Source: Acidimicrobium ferrooxidans DSM 10331
Lineage (GTDB): Bacteria; Actinomycetota; Acidimicrobiia; Acidimicrobiales; Acidimicrobiaceae
NCBI RefSeq assembly: GCF_000023265.1
Contig: NC_013124.1
Coordinates: 248,001-312,000 of the forward strand
DNA length: 64,000 nt
Direction of reading: 5' to 3'
The notes beneath the pieces are model-generated. The model did not search any database. It saw nothing but the letters and a program-made list of their open reading frames with translations, and was not told where the DNA came from. Below are positions 42,283-51,213 of this stretch, one piece after another (position 1 is the first letter of the stretch; every line of letters starts with the position of its first letter). Position numbers and translations under genes: made by a program.

Positions 42283-42981
42283 ATGGATCGCGCGGCTCAG
42301 GCGTCGTGGGAGACCTGGTGGGTCGAGGGCGAAGCGTGCTTCGCAGCCGTTGTGGCGACGCTCGAGGCCGATGCCCTGACAGGGCCATCCTTGCTCCCGG
42401 GATGGGATCGTGCGACGGTCATCGCGCACGTCGCAACGAACGCCGACGCGCTCAGCAACCTGCTCCGCTGGGCTGCAACGGGAGTTCCGACCCCGATGTA
42501 CCCCTCACCGGAGGCGCGTCGTCGAGCGATCGCCGAGACGGCGAGCCTCCCTCGCGACCAGCTCGTCGCGCGAGCGGAGAGCGCGCGAGGCGAGCTCGCC
42601 GCACGCATGCACGATCTCGCTCCAGAGGCATGGGATCGCCCGGTCGAGACCCGTGACGGACGCGCGATCGTGGCGAGAGAGGTGGTGTGGATGCGTTGTC
42701 GCGAGGTGTGGGTGCACGCCGTGGACCTCGCGGCGGGCGTTGGGTTCGAGTCGATGCCTCCAGCCCTCCTCGTCGCGCTCGCGGACGACATCGTGGCCAT
42801 GTGGGCGAGGCGGAGCGTCATGGCGCCGTGTCGGCTGGTCGCCGGTGAGCACGCCTGGGGCGTCGAACCGCCGGTCGTGGAGGTCGATCTCGCGACCGCG
42901 GTGGCCGTTCTGAGCGGGCGTACCCCGCTCGAGACGCTCGGCCCTGCGGTGGCAGGGCTCGGTATGCCTGCGTGGATCTGA
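42283..42981 (+). CDS. Maleylpyruvate isomerase family mycothiol-dependent enzyme (DinB fold)
   Basis: The 232 residues show the four-helix DinB/MDMPI domain: LLPGWDRATVIAHVATNADA with the first zinc His, a conserved acidic position in the middle helices, and REVWVHAVDLAAGVGF with the last His. A C-terminal beta domain follows. Members use mycothiol as cofactor for isomerisation or conjugation. This supports an actinobacterial thiol chemistry. An in-frame start far upstream is rejected, since the domain begins at MDRAAQASWETW. Confidence 0.85.
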   Translation: MDRAAQASWETWWVEGEACFAAVVATLEADALTGPSLLPGWDRATVIAHVATNADALSNLLRWAATGVPTPMYPSPEARRRAIAETASLPRDQLVARAESARGELAARMHDLAPEAWDRPVETRDGRAIVAREVVWMRCREVWVHAVDLAAGVGFESMPPALLVALADDIVAMWARRSVMAPCRLVAGEHAWGVEPPVVEVDLATAVAVLSGRTPLETLGPAVAGLGMPAWI

Positions 42982-43226
42982 GGTTGTCGTGCGCAGGTGC
43001 TGTCGGGTCGGTGTCGGCGCCGGCGCGGATGTGGCAACGACCTGTCGGGCGACGGTGACGGCCACGTGCAGCACGGCCCGCTGCCCGACGAACGCTCCGC
43101 GCGACCGACGTTACCACTGGGTCGGGACTCCTCAGAGCGCATCTTGTTCGGGGATCGTTGTCCCATGTTGGCCGGCGCGTCTCGCACACGGCCGTGACCG
43201 AGGGCGAGGGCGACCACACTGGGACG

Positions 43227-43706
43227 ATGACCAACGTCGAGAACGTCCCTGAAGTTCGTGTCGTGAGTGCCGCTCGAGAGGTGCACGCGACACCGGCGAC
43301 CATCTTCGAGCTGATCGCCGACCCGTCCCGTCATGCGTCGTGGGACGGGAACGAGAACGTGGCCTCCGCGAGCGAACACCAGCGTGTGACCCGTGCCGGC
43401 GATGTGTTCCGCGCGACCCTCACGACCGGCGCTGTCCGGGAGAACCACGTCGTGGAGTTCGAGGAGGGTCGGCGCATCGCGTGGCAGCCGGCTGAGCCCG
43501 GCAAGGAGCCGCCCGGGCACCTGTGGCGCTGGGAGCTCGAGCCCCTCGACGCGGAGCGAACGCTGGTTCGCCACACGTACGACTGGACGGCCCTCAACGA
43601 TCCGAATCGGTTCGCTCGGGCCCGAGCCACGACCTCCGAGCGGCTCATGGCATCGGTCGAGCGGCTGTGCGCACTCGCAGAGCGCGAGGCCTCGGATCCT
43701 GCCTGA
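43227..43706 (+). CDS. SRPBCC (START/Bet v1-like) family protein
   Basis: The 159 residues follow the polyketide-cyclase/AHSA1-like pattern: EVHATPATIFELIADPSRHA, WDGNENVASA, FEEGRRIAWQPAEPG and the final helix RFARARATTSERLMASVERL. These proteins bind hydrophobic ligands in a helix-grip cavity; the ligand is unknown. ATG 43227 lies six bases after CACACT, a near match to the leaderless -10 pattern. An in-frame start further upstream at 43158 is less likely. Confidence 0.8.
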   Translation: MTNVENVPEVRVVSAAREVHATPATIFELIADPSRHASWDGNENVASASEHQRVTRAGDVFRATLTTGAVRENHVVEFEEGRRIAWQPAEPGKEPPGHLWRWELEPLDAERTLVRHTYDWTALNDPNRFARARATTSERLMASVERLCALAEREASDPA

Positions 43707-43740
43707 GCGTGCGCACGCCGTTGAGCGTGTGTTCGATGGG

Positions 43741-43752
43741 GCGAACGTTCGC
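43741..43752. repeat. 12-base perfect palindrome GCGAACGTTCGC
   Basis: It lies between the SRPBCC stop and the 3' end of tRNA-Thr. It could be a protein-binding site or part of a terminator; no consensus is assigned. Confidence 0.3.
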
Positions 43753-43809
43753 TCGTGGATCAAGGCCGATGCCTCAGACGTCGATCGGGTGATCTCGAAG
43801 GCCTGGCAG

Positions 43810-43881
43810 AGCCGGCGGTGGGATTCGAACCCACGACCTGACGATTACAAGTCGCCTGCGCTACCACTGCGCCACGCCGGC
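43810..43881 (-). tRNA. tRNA-Thr (anticodon TGT)
   Basis: The minus strand folds as a cloverleaf. The acceptor GCCGGCG pairs with CGCCGGC, and the D-loop is AGTGGTA. The anticodon stem GGCGA/TCGTC encloses CTTGTAA, giving anticodon TGT for ACA codons. The T arm reads GTGGG-TTCGAAT-CCCAC. CCA is not encoded. No integrase or duplicated 3' end is present nearby. Confidence 0.93.
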
Positions 43882-43948
43882 GGGCGCCTGCAGGTTAGCT
43901 TGCCTCCACCGAACGTCGGGTTCACCGCAGCGCCGCTCGCCGTACGGT

Positions 43949-46183
43949 TCAGCGAGCGTCGTGGGCGAGGCCACGGTCCTCGGGGCCCTCGCGATCGCGG
44001 GGCCGAGTGCTGACCGCGAGGAGGTGGGCGATGGTCGTTGCCGCGGCGACCATGCGATCGGTCTCGCGCATGATGACGCGGTTGCGCTCGCTGACGTGAG
44101 GTGCGCTGGACTCGGATGCGAGGAGCGCGGTCGCCAGCTCGATCTGGGTCGTGCGGGCGCGAGCGACGTCGACGGCGAACCGATCTCCGCGGGCCGCCGC
44201 CGCACAGCTTTGGAGGAGGTCCGCGAGGTCGTTGCCGAGGCGTCCGAGGGGCACGCTTGGAGCCGGTGTCGTGCGTTCGAGGTCGAGGAGTCGGTCCAGC
44301 ACGAGGGCGCTCCAGACATAGCGCCGCACGGCGGCGAGGACGCCGAGGACCCGCTCGTCGTCGTTGACGGGGTCGGAGCCCGAATGTCGTGGCTCGTCGA
44401 GCCAGCGGCTGACCGAGGCCTCTGCCCGCTGGCGCGCCAGCCGTGCTCGTCGACGCGCATCGGTGACCGCGACCCGAGCAGTCGGGGTGCCTGACTCCCA
44501 CGCGCTGCCGAGTAGCGCTGCGTGCTGCGCATCCGCCTCCAGGAGGGTGGCGAGCCGCTCGCCGACTCGGCCTCGTTCCCAGCTCGGCCACGCGATCACC
44601 GCCATCACCGCGAGGAGACTGCCGAGCACCGTGTAGACGCTGCGGTCGATCGCGAGGCCGAGCGCAGGCGCTCCCGTGAAGGCGAGCAGAACGACGACGA
44701 GCGATGACACCGCGAAGCTGAAGAGCAGGTAGTTCGCGCGCTGGGTCGCGATGGCAAGGCCGGCGAGTGCGACACTCGCCGCGGCCAGCGTGACGGTGGA
44801 TGGATGTGTGAGCGCGAGCAGTGCAGTCACGAGCCCGACGCCTATGACCGTGCCCATGCTGCGCGCGAACGCACGACGGAGCGTCGTCGTGAAGTCTGGT
44901 CGAAGCACGAAGATGACCGTCAGTGGGAGCCAGTAGCGGTGGGCCACCGGAAGCGAGGCCGCGAGCGCTACTGCTACTACGAGTGTCGCCGCGACACGTG
45001 CGCCATGGTGACCGACCTCGGACGAGGGTGCCAGGGACCGTCGAAGCGTCGCCATGGCGTCGTGGAGCGATGCGCGGAGCTCACCCTCGACGCGGAGATT
45101 CGTGCCGTCGGCACGGCGCATCGGTGCCGCTCGCCCCAGGACCACTGCGCCGAGATGGTCGAGGCTGCGCAGGCTCGCGGCGAGGTTCTCGATGGCGACC
45201 GTCGCCTCGCGAGCCCCCTCGCCGAGAGCTCCGTGATCGTCTCCTGCACGCTCGAGCGTCCAGAGGGCGACGCCGAGTATCCGCGCGATCGTCGGCGGCG
45301 GCTCATGGTGGCGCTGGGTCATGAGCCGACGTGCGAGCACGTCGAGCCCGTCGGCGAGCGCCGTGAGCGCCGTGTCGATCGCGTCGGCGACGATGCGTGC
45401 GTCCGGGACGTCATCGTCCAGCGCCACCTGAACATGGGTTCGGGCCGTGGCGATCGCGGCTGCCTCGAGGCGGATGCGCTCTGCCTCGTCGGCGATGGAG
45501 CGTAGAGCGTCGAGGATCGCTGGGTCGCTAAAGGGCTGCGGTTCGCGAAGAGCCTGTCGGAGCGTCTCCGATCCCTCTAGGTCGAGCACGCTCGGAGGCG
45601 CAGAACCGATCGCACGAAGGGTCGAGGCGCGCTCTGCGAGAAGCGTCGCGGCGGCGGTCCGCTCCATCGGTGACCTGACGAAGGGAAGGGCGAAGCCGAC
45701 GAGGAGCAGCTCGCCGAGCCCACCGGCGAGCGTCCACCACCCTGCGACGAGCGCTGGGCCGAGCGCCAGGTGTTGATCCGCGAACAGTACGACGCCAAGC
45801 ACGGCCTCGAGGCCGATGACGCCAGCCGCAGGGCCGAGCGCGACGGCCCAACCGGCGGCCAGGCCCCAGATCGCGAGGATGGCCATCTCGGCTACGAGGA
45901 CGTGGCCGAGGGTCGCCCCCACGGTGGCCGAGGCGGCGAAGACGATCGCCCCGACCACCATGGTCACGATGCGAGATCGGTAGGCACCTTCGAGCGAGCT
46001 CATGCCGGCGATGATGGCTCCGATCGCTGCCTCGATGGCGCCCCCGAGATGGTGGCTCAGCGCGCCGGCCGTGATAGCGACCGCGACGGCGAGGGCTACT
46101 CGAGCGCCAGCGGCGACTCGCAGGCCGCGCCGATCGAATCGGTGGAGATCGAGAGCCGGGCGCGAGGCCGCTAGCGCCGTCAC
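43949..46183 (-). CDS. FUSC family membrane protein (aromatic acid exporter-like)
   Basis: The 744 residues contain two clusters of hydrophobic helices (about 25-165 and 395-520) separated by a long helical cytoplasmic part. This is the YccS/ArAE/FUSC layout. The second cluster carries the family motif YWLPLTVIFVLRPDFTTTLR and RSMGTVIGV. It is a probable efflux pump with unknown substrate. GTG 46183 overlaps the ogt stop as GTGA, so the two genes are co-translated. Confidence 0.85.
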   Translation of the reverse strand: MTALAASRPALDLHRFDRRGLRVAAGARVALAVAVAITAGALSHHLGGAIEAAIGAIIAGMSSLEGAYRSRIVTMVVGAIVFAASATVGATLGHVLVAEMAILAIWGLAAGWAVALGPAAGVIGLEAVLGVVLFADQHLALGPALVAGWWTLAGGLGELLLVGFALPFVRSPMERTAAATLLAERASTLRAIGSAPPSVLDLEGSETLRQALREPQPFSDPAILDALRSIADEAERIRLEAAAIATARTHVQVALDDDVPDARIVADAIDTALTALADGLDVLARRLMTQRHHEPPPTIARILGVALWTLERAGDDHGALGEGAREATVAIENLAASLRSLDHLGAVVLGRAAPMRRADGTNLRVEGELRASLHDAMATLRRSLAPSSEVGHHGARVAATLVVAVALAASLPVAHRYWLPLTVIFVLRPDFTTTLRRAFARSMGTVIGVGLVTALLALTHPSTVTLAAASVALAGLAIATQRANYLLFSFAVSSLVVVLLAFTGAPALGLAIDRSVYTVLGSLLAVMAVIAWPSWERGRVGERLATLLEADAQHAALLGSAWESGTPTARVAVTDARRRARLARQRAEASVSRWLDEPRHSGSDPVNDDERVLGVLAAVRRYVWSALVLDRLLDLERTTPAPSVPLGRLGNDLADLLQSCAAAARGDRFAVDVARARTTQIELATALLASESSAPHVSERNRVIMRETDRMVAAATTIAHLLAVSTRPRDREGPEDRGLAHDAR

Positions 46184-46821
46184 CGTAGCCCCGGCCCCAG
46201 TGCTCCGGTGCTGGCCTCAAGACGCAGGAGCCACGTCTTGCGTTCGTCGCCGCCGGCGTAGTGACCGGGCGCACCGTCTGCGCGGATCACACGATGACAG
46301 GGAATCACGAGCGGGAGCGGATTGCGGGCACACGCAGTGCCCACAGCGCGCGCGGCTCGGGGCCGACCGATGGCGGCTGCGATGGCGCCGTAGCTCGCGG
46401 TGGTGCCGTAGGGAATGCGCACGAGCGCGGTGCGTACCGCCGCGTCGATGCCGCGTGCTGGTGCGAGATCGATGGGGACGTCGATGTCACGGCGGCGCCC
46501 ACGGAGGTATGCATCGAGCGCGCGCTCGACGACGACGGCGAGCGCCGCACGTCGCGGCGAGAGTCCGGGCGTCGGCTCGACCGCGTCGGCGTCGAACGTG
46601 ATGCGCGCGAGCCCACGATCGCTGAGGCCGATCGCCACGGTTCCGAGGGGTGTCTCGACGAGTGACCACGACACGTCGTGTCCGTTGGCTCTGCCGTCGT
46701 CACCGAGGTCCGCTCGCACGTGGCGTGCCGTGACGTCGTGACCAGCCCCTCGGGGTCCCCGATCGTCGTGCGGGCTGATCGCTGTGGCATCGATGCCATG
46801 TGGTGCCAGCGCGCTGCTCAC
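46180..46821 (-). CDS. ogt: Methylated-DNA-protein cysteine methyltransferase
   Basis: Repairs O6-alkylguanine by transferring the alkyl group to its own cysteine. The C-terminal half is canonical: VRIPYGTTASYGAIAAAIGR, then the active site PLVIPCHRVIRADGAPGHYA. The N-terminal 40 residues before VSWSLVETPLGTVAIGLS are not conserved, so a later start is possible, but GTG 46821 has an AGGAGG site. It heads an operon with the FUSC gene. Confidence 0.88.
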   Translation of the reverse strand: MSSALAPHGIDATAISPHDDRGPRGAGHDVTARHVRADLGDDGRANGHDVSWSLVETPLGTVAIGLSDRGLARITFDADAVEPTPGLSPRRAALAVVVERALDAYLRGRRRDIDVPIDLAPARGIDAAVRTALVRIPYGTTASYGAIAAAIGRPRAARAVGTACARNPLPLVIPCHRVIRADGAPGHYAGGDERKTWLLRLEASTGALGPGLR

Positions 46822-47175
46822 CGCAGTGCCTCCTCGTGTTCCAACAGAGAACCCGATGCGCGGCGCAAGCGCTGCGGCTCGGGACGCCCCGTGCGGTCAC
46901 GGTGCGGCCACCAGGCGGCGCTGGCTAGCGACCACTGGGGAGAGTCTACTCGCCTCGCAGGTGCTGGTGCCGGGCCGCGCCCGACTCCGTCCCCCTGGTC
47001 GAGATCTCGCTCGCACCAGCTAGGGTGGTTCCGATGCCGTGAGCGTTGGGCTCGCGGACGCTGGCGCCTCGTGACGCCAGGCGGGCCAACGAGATCAGTT
47101 CTCGGCCGGTGTGATGCACTGGCCGTGGTGTCAAGTCGGCCGTTCTTTCTCGAGCCGACAGGAGACATTACGTTC
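46822..47175 (+). promoter_or_regulatory. Intergenic region and long 5' leader of the DEAD-box helicase
   Basis: A TAGGGT box at 47021-47026 gives a leader of about 140 bases. Seven bases after the box comes ATG CCG TGA (47034-47042), a Met-Pro-stop minimal ORF. An 11-codon ORF starting at GTG 47039 overlaps its stop. A CTGGCG/CGCCAG hairpin lies at 47061-47080, and AGGAGA precedes the helicase ATG. Nothing else is recognised in the gap. Confidence 0.45.
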
Positions 47176-48579
47176 ATGCATGCTGACCTCACGACGCCCA
47201 CCTCCAAGCCCGTTGCTGGCTCGTCGTTCGCCGACCTCGGCGTCCCGGAACCGCTCGTGGCGGTGGCGACGGCCCAGGGGCTGCTCGAGCCGACTCCCAT
47301 TCAACGCGCTGCGCTTCCGGACGCCCTCGCTGGGCGTGATGTGCTTGGCTCGGCGCCGACGGGAACCGGCAAGACGCTCGCCTTCGGTCTTGCGGTGCTC
47401 GCACGTGTCAGCGCGAGCGCACGCGCGAAGCATCCGAGGGCACTCATTCTCGCGCCCACCCGGGAGCTCGCGATGCAGATCGCGGACGCACTCGATGCCT
47501 TCGCACGTGCAGAGCGCCGCTCGGTCGCGGTCTTCTATGGTGGGGTTGGCTACGGGCGCCAGCTCCAGCAGCTGCGCCGCGGCGTCGACGTCGTCGTCGC
47601 GACGCCTGGTCGCTTGGCTGATCTCCGCGAGCGTGGCGACGTCGACCTCAGCCACGTCGAGGTCGTCGTCGTCGACGAGGCAGATCGCATGGCCGACATG
47701 GGCTTCTTGCCCGAGGTGCGTCGTCTCGTGCAGGCGACGTCGAGCGAACGTCAGACGATGCTCTTCTCGGCGACCTTCGAGGGTCCGGTCGAGACGCTGG
47801 TGCGCGAGCTGTGCCACGACCCGGTCCGCCACGTCGTGACGCGACCGGACGACGAGCAGGGTGAGGTGGGTCACCACTTCTGGAACGTCGATCCGAGCGA
47901 GCGTCTCCAGGTCACGGCCGCCGCCGTGCGAGCTGCGGGACCGGCGGTCGTGTTCTGCCGGACCCGTCGAGGCGCGGATCGGATCGCGGAGCGGCTCCGC
48001 GGCGAGGGCCTTGCGACGGCCGCGATCCACGGCGATCTCAATCAGCGTCAACGCGAACGCGCCCTCGAGGGCTTTCGTGCTGGGCGCATCGATGCGCTGG
48101 TCGCCACCGACGTGGCGGCACGCGGCATCCACGTCGATGACGTGCCGCTCGTGATCCACTTCGATCCACCAGAGCGGACGACCGACTACGTCCACCGTTC
48201 GGGCCGTACTGGTCGAGCGGGTCGGCGTGGCTCGGTGGTCTCGTTGGTCGGACCACGTGAGCGCTCCTTCGTCCGATCGCTCCAACGCGAACTCGGGTTG
48301 CCGCACGGTCTTGGAGCACCGGACGCGGCTCTCCTTCCTGGCTCAGGTCGCGTCGAGCATGTCGGGGGCCGCCGTCCCGCCGTCGGGCGCGAGGTCGAAG
48401 AGTCTCGTGCGGCGAGCGAGGGGCGGGGTGTGCCACGTCAGCGCGATCCGAGAGCCCGCCGTGGCTCTATCGGCTCGCGTCAGGGTGGCGCCGTTCGGAG
48501 CGACGCGCGTAGCGCGCGTGCGGACGCACCGAGAGGCGGGGCTGCTTCGCCTCGTCGGCCTCGTCGTCCGGAGCGCTAG
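47176..48579 (+). CDS. DEAD-box ATP-dependent RNA helicase
   Basis: The 467 residues carry the helicase motifs in order: Q motif (FADLGVPEPLV...PTPIQ), I SAPTGTGKT, Ia APTRELAMQ, II VVDEADRMADMG, III LFSATFEG, IV VVFCRTRRGADRI, V TDVAARGIHVDDV and VI HRSGRTGRAGR. The C-terminal 110 residues are Arg/Gly-rich and probably bind RNA. It likely acts in RNA turnover, ribosome assembly or cold adaptation. The long leader with upstream ORFs suggests post-transcriptional control. It overlaps the convergent next gene by four bases. Confidence 0.92.
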   Translation: MHADLTTPTSKPVAGSSFADLGVPEPLVAVATAQGLLEPTPIQRAALPDALAGRDVLGSAPTGTGKTLAFGLAVLARVSASARAKHPRALILAPTRELAMQIADALDAFARAERRSVAVFYGGVGYGRQLQQLRRGVDVVVATPGRLADLRERGDVDLSHVEVVVVDEADRMADMGFLPEVRRLVQATSSERQTMLFSATFEGPVETLVRELCHDPVRHVVTRPDDEQGEVGHHFWNVDPSERLQVTAAAVRAAGPAVVFCRTRRGADRIAERLRGEGLATAAIHGDLNQRQRERALEGFRAGRIDALVATDVAARGIHVDDVPLVIHFDPPERTTDYVHRSGRTGRAGRRGSVVSLVGPRERSFVRSLQRELGLPHGLGAPDAALLPGSGRVEHVGGRRPAVGREVEESRAASEGRGVPRQRDPRARRGSIGSRQGGAVRSDARSARADAPRGGAASPRRPRRPER

Positions 48580-49271
48580 GCGCGAGGCGTCTGGTCGCTG
48601 CTCGGCGCGCTCGAGCGTGCGTGTGTTCGCCAGGCGCCGAGCAGCGCCAGTCGACGTCGCTGCTGGGAGGCGGCGGCGCGATCGAGGCCGTGGTCGCGCT
48701 CGATGAGAGCCGCGCTCACCGCATCACGGAGCTCGACCGGCTTCTGATCGTCGTACTTGAACTTGGCGCTGACCTCGACGATCTCGAGCTCGAGCGCTCG
48801 GATCGCGCCGAGCATGGTGCCATAGGGCGGCTCGCCGGGGACGACGGCAGCGTGACGACCCTCGGGCTGGAGATCGCCGAGCTGGCGCTCGAGGATCGCC
48901 GCCTTTGCCTCGGGGTCGTCGACGATGCGTGGTCGACAGACGAACTGAACGGCGCTGTAGTAGCTCGTCGGCACGCCGTCTGCCGGGGCCGTCGCATCTG
49001 GCGCGCGCCAATAGCCCGGAATGAACGCGTAGTCGCCGTGGAACGCGACGCGCACGCGCGTGGCTCGCTCGAGGTGTGGCCATACGGGATTGGTGCGCGC
49101 GAGATGAGCAACGAGCACGGTGTCGACGAGGGAGAGGTGGAGCGGCAGGACGAGGGGAGCCTCGTCGGGGTCGAGGTTGGCGACGGCGAGGACGCCGAAC
49201 GGCTCGTGCTCGGCGAGCCAACGACGCCACTCGTCCTCGCTGGTGGCTGCGTCCCACGGGTGAATCAGCAT
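48576..49271 (-). CDS. FMN-binding negative transcriptional regulator family protein (PaiB-like)
   Basis: The 231 residues match the PaiB/FMN_bind_2 split-barrel: MLIHPWDAATSEDEWRRWL, LPLHLSL, HLARTNPVWPHLE, VAFHGDYAFIPGYW and PTSYYSAVQF. PaiB of Bacillus affects sporulation and protease genes; the role here is unknown and a flavin-dependent activity is possible. ATG 49271 has AAGGGA ahead; the upstream open frame is not conserved. Confidence 0.85.
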   Translation of the reverse strand: MLIHPWDAATSEDEWRRWLAEHEPFGVLAVANLDPDEAPLVLPLHLSLVDTVLVAHLARTNPVWPHLERATRVRVAFHGDYAFIPGYWRAPDATAPADGVPTSYYSAVQFVCRPRIVDDPEAKAAILERQLGDLQPEGRHAAVVPGEPPYGTMLGAIRALELEIVEVSAKFKYDDQKPVELRDAVSAALIERDHGLDRAAASQQRRRLALLGAWRTHARSSAPSSDQTPRA

Positions 49272-49449
49272 GGCAGGTCCCTTGCGTGTGTCGCGACGGC
49301 TCTCGGTGCGCCACAGCGCACCTGCGCAGCGTAACACGATCGCCACGCGGACCCACACGGTGCCGTCGAGCGCGCCCTAGCCTTCGCGCTGCGCACGAGC
49401 GCTTGTGCGGACTCGTAGGTGACGACGGCGCACGAGTCTCGTCCGAGGC

Positions 49450-50355
49450 ATGGGTCGTGAGGGGATGATGGCGGAGTGGCTCGAGGACCATCTGGCGATC
49501 CTGTTCGTGGTCGCGGTCGGGATCGGCGTCGGCGTTGGGCGGCTTGGCGGGGGAGGTGCCGTCGCGATCGGGCCGACGCTCGCACTGCTCGTCGCAGCGA
49601 GCGCCGTGACCGTGGGCGCTGGCAGTGGCGTGCGGTCAGGTTCGCGTTGGCGACTGGTGCTCGTCGTCGTCGTTGCCCAGGCGGGGATCGTCGTCGTCAC
49701 CGAGCTCGTCGCCGCGATCGAGTCCGGCCCGCTTCGCGATGCGGTGCTGTGCCTCGGGGTCGCGCCCAGCGAAATCGCAACGATCGGTCTGGCGGCGTTG
49801 GTGGGGCGGGAGGCAGCCCGCGCTGCGGCGGTGCTCGTGGCGGGCTCGGCGATCCTGAGCGTCGTGGTTGCGGGCCCCGTGCTCGGGCTCCTCGCAGTCT
49901 CGGGGCATGTCGCGTCGAACGGCGTCCTCGTCGCTCTGGCGCTCGAGGTGGCCCTGCCGGGAGCGATCGGGATGGGGGTCGCGCGTCTCGTCCGACGTCC
50001 TTGGGTTCGCGGCACTGGGCGTCTCGTGAGCCCACTCGCGCTCCTCGCCCTCGGCGTCGAAGTGGGGACGTTGGCGCCGATCGCCATCGCTGACGTGGCT
50101 GCGATCGGAAGCTTCGCGCTCGTCATCGTTGGGAGTGCGGCGGTTGCGCTCGCGATGGCGATGCTGGTTGGGACGACTGCACGTGCCGGTGTGGTGCTGG
50201 CGGTAGGGGTGCGGGACTTCGCGGTCGCCTCGGGCATCGCCGAGGCGGCGATCGGGGCGCACGCAGCAGGCGTGCTTGCGCTCTACGGACTGCTCGGCGT
50301 TGGCGTCGCGGCCGGTGCCGAGCGCTGGTGGCGCTCGAGAGGAGCGCGCTCCTAG
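49450..50355 (+). CDS. BASS-like multi-pass membrane transporter
   Basis: The 301 residues comprise eight to ten hydrophobic segments rich in Ala, Val and Gly. The middle region SGPLRDAVLCLGVAPSEIAT and the late segment VLAVGVRDFAVASGIAEAA resemble the crossover motifs of bile acid:sodium symporter (BASS/SBF) proteins. Substrate unknown. ATG 49450 is the first start; ATG 49465 or 49468 are alternatives near GAGGGG. Confidence 0.6.
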   Translation: MGREGMMAEWLEDHLAILFVVAVGIGVGVGRLGGGGAVAIGPTLALLVAASAVTVGAGSGVRSGSRWRLVLVVVVAQAGIVVVTELVAAIESGPLRDAVLCLGVAPSEIATIGLAALVGREAARAAAVLVAGSAILSVVVAGPVLGLLAVSGHVASNGVLVALALEVALPGAIGMGVARLVRRPWVRGTGRLVSPLALLALGVEVGTLAPIAIADVAAIGSFALVIVGSAAVALAMAMLVGTTARAGVVLAVGVRDFAVASGIAEAAIGAHAAGVLALYGLLGVGVAAGAERWWRSRGARS

Positions 50356-50433
50356 CGGCTCCCGAGCACCATCGCCGTCGGCGAGGCGGCGTGCGCCCGC
50401 CGCCTCGGTGGTCTAGCGTGAGGCGCGGAGGCG

Positions 50434-51213
50434 ATGGGCGTGGGAGCGACGGTGCGCATCGAGCGAGCGGGTGCCGTGTGGACGGTCCTCATCGATCGGC
50501 CCGCGGTGCGCAACGCCGTCGATCGGCCGACCGCCGAGGCACTGGCCGATGCGTTCCGAGCCTTCGACGCCGATGACGAGGCCGCTGTCGCGGTGCTGAG
50601 CGGGACCGGCGGTTCGTTCTGTGCCGGTGCCGATCTCGGGGCCTTCGGGACCGAGCGCGAGAATCGTCTCGACCCGACCGGTGACGGTCCGATGGGCCCG
50701 ACCCGTATGGTCCTCTCGAAGCCGGTCATCGCCGCCATCGAGGGCTGGGCGGTCGCCGGGGGTCTCGAGCTCGCCCTCTGGTGTGACCTACGGGTCGCGG
50801 CCGAGGACGCCGTGCTCGGGGTCTTCAGCCGTCGCTTTGGCGTTCCCCTCATCGACGGCGGGACCGTACGCTTACCGCGGCTCATCGGTCGATCGCGGGC
50901 TCTCGACCTGATCTTGACGGGTCGGGCGGTCGACGCGACCGAGGCGCTCGCGATGGGACTCGTCAATCGCGTCGTCGGTCGAGGGGCCGCGCTGGATGCG
51001 GCGACGGAGCTGGCGAGGCAGCTCGCTGGGTTTCCGCAGGCGTGCTTGCGCAGCGATCGCGCGGCACTGTATGCGGCCGAGGGACAGTCCGAAGCCGACG
51101 CGCTTCGCACGGAGTTCGTCGCAGGTCAGCGTCCGCTCGAGGCAGAGGCGAGAGCCGGTGCTGGGCGGTTTCGCCGTGGGGCGGGACGGCACGGACGGCC
51201 ACTGGATCAATGA
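50434..51213 (+). CDS. Enoyl-CoA hydratase/isomerase family protein
   Basis: The 259-residue crotonase-fold protein has the oxyanion-hole segments GTGGSFCAGADLGAFG and EGWAVAGGLELALWCDLRVA, followed by RRFGVPLIDGGTVRLPRLIG. The catalytic Glu pair of true hydratases is not fully evident, as one position is in the GVPLIDGGT loop, so an isomerase or hydrolase role is possible. GTG 50440 is a better spaced start relative to GGAGG than ATG 50434. A TAGCGT box lies at 50414-50419. Its 3' end overlaps the convergent USP gene. Confidence 0.85.
   Translation: MGVGATVRIERAGAVWTVLIDRPAVRNAVDRPTAEALADAFRAFDADDEAAVAVLSGTGGSFCAGADLGAFGTERENRLDPTGDGPMGPTRMVLSKPVIAAIEGWAVAGGLELALWCDLRVAAEDAVLGVFSRRFGVPLIDGGTVRLPRLIGRSRALDLILTGRAVDATEALAMGLVNRVVGRGAALDAATELARQLAGFPQACLRSDRAALYAAEGQSEADALRTEFVAGQRPLEAEARAGAGRFRRGAGRHGRPLDQ

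Noticed and set aside
43810-43881. tRNA-Thr as an integration site
   Set aside because: No integrase, no duplicated tRNA 3' end and only core genes on both sides.
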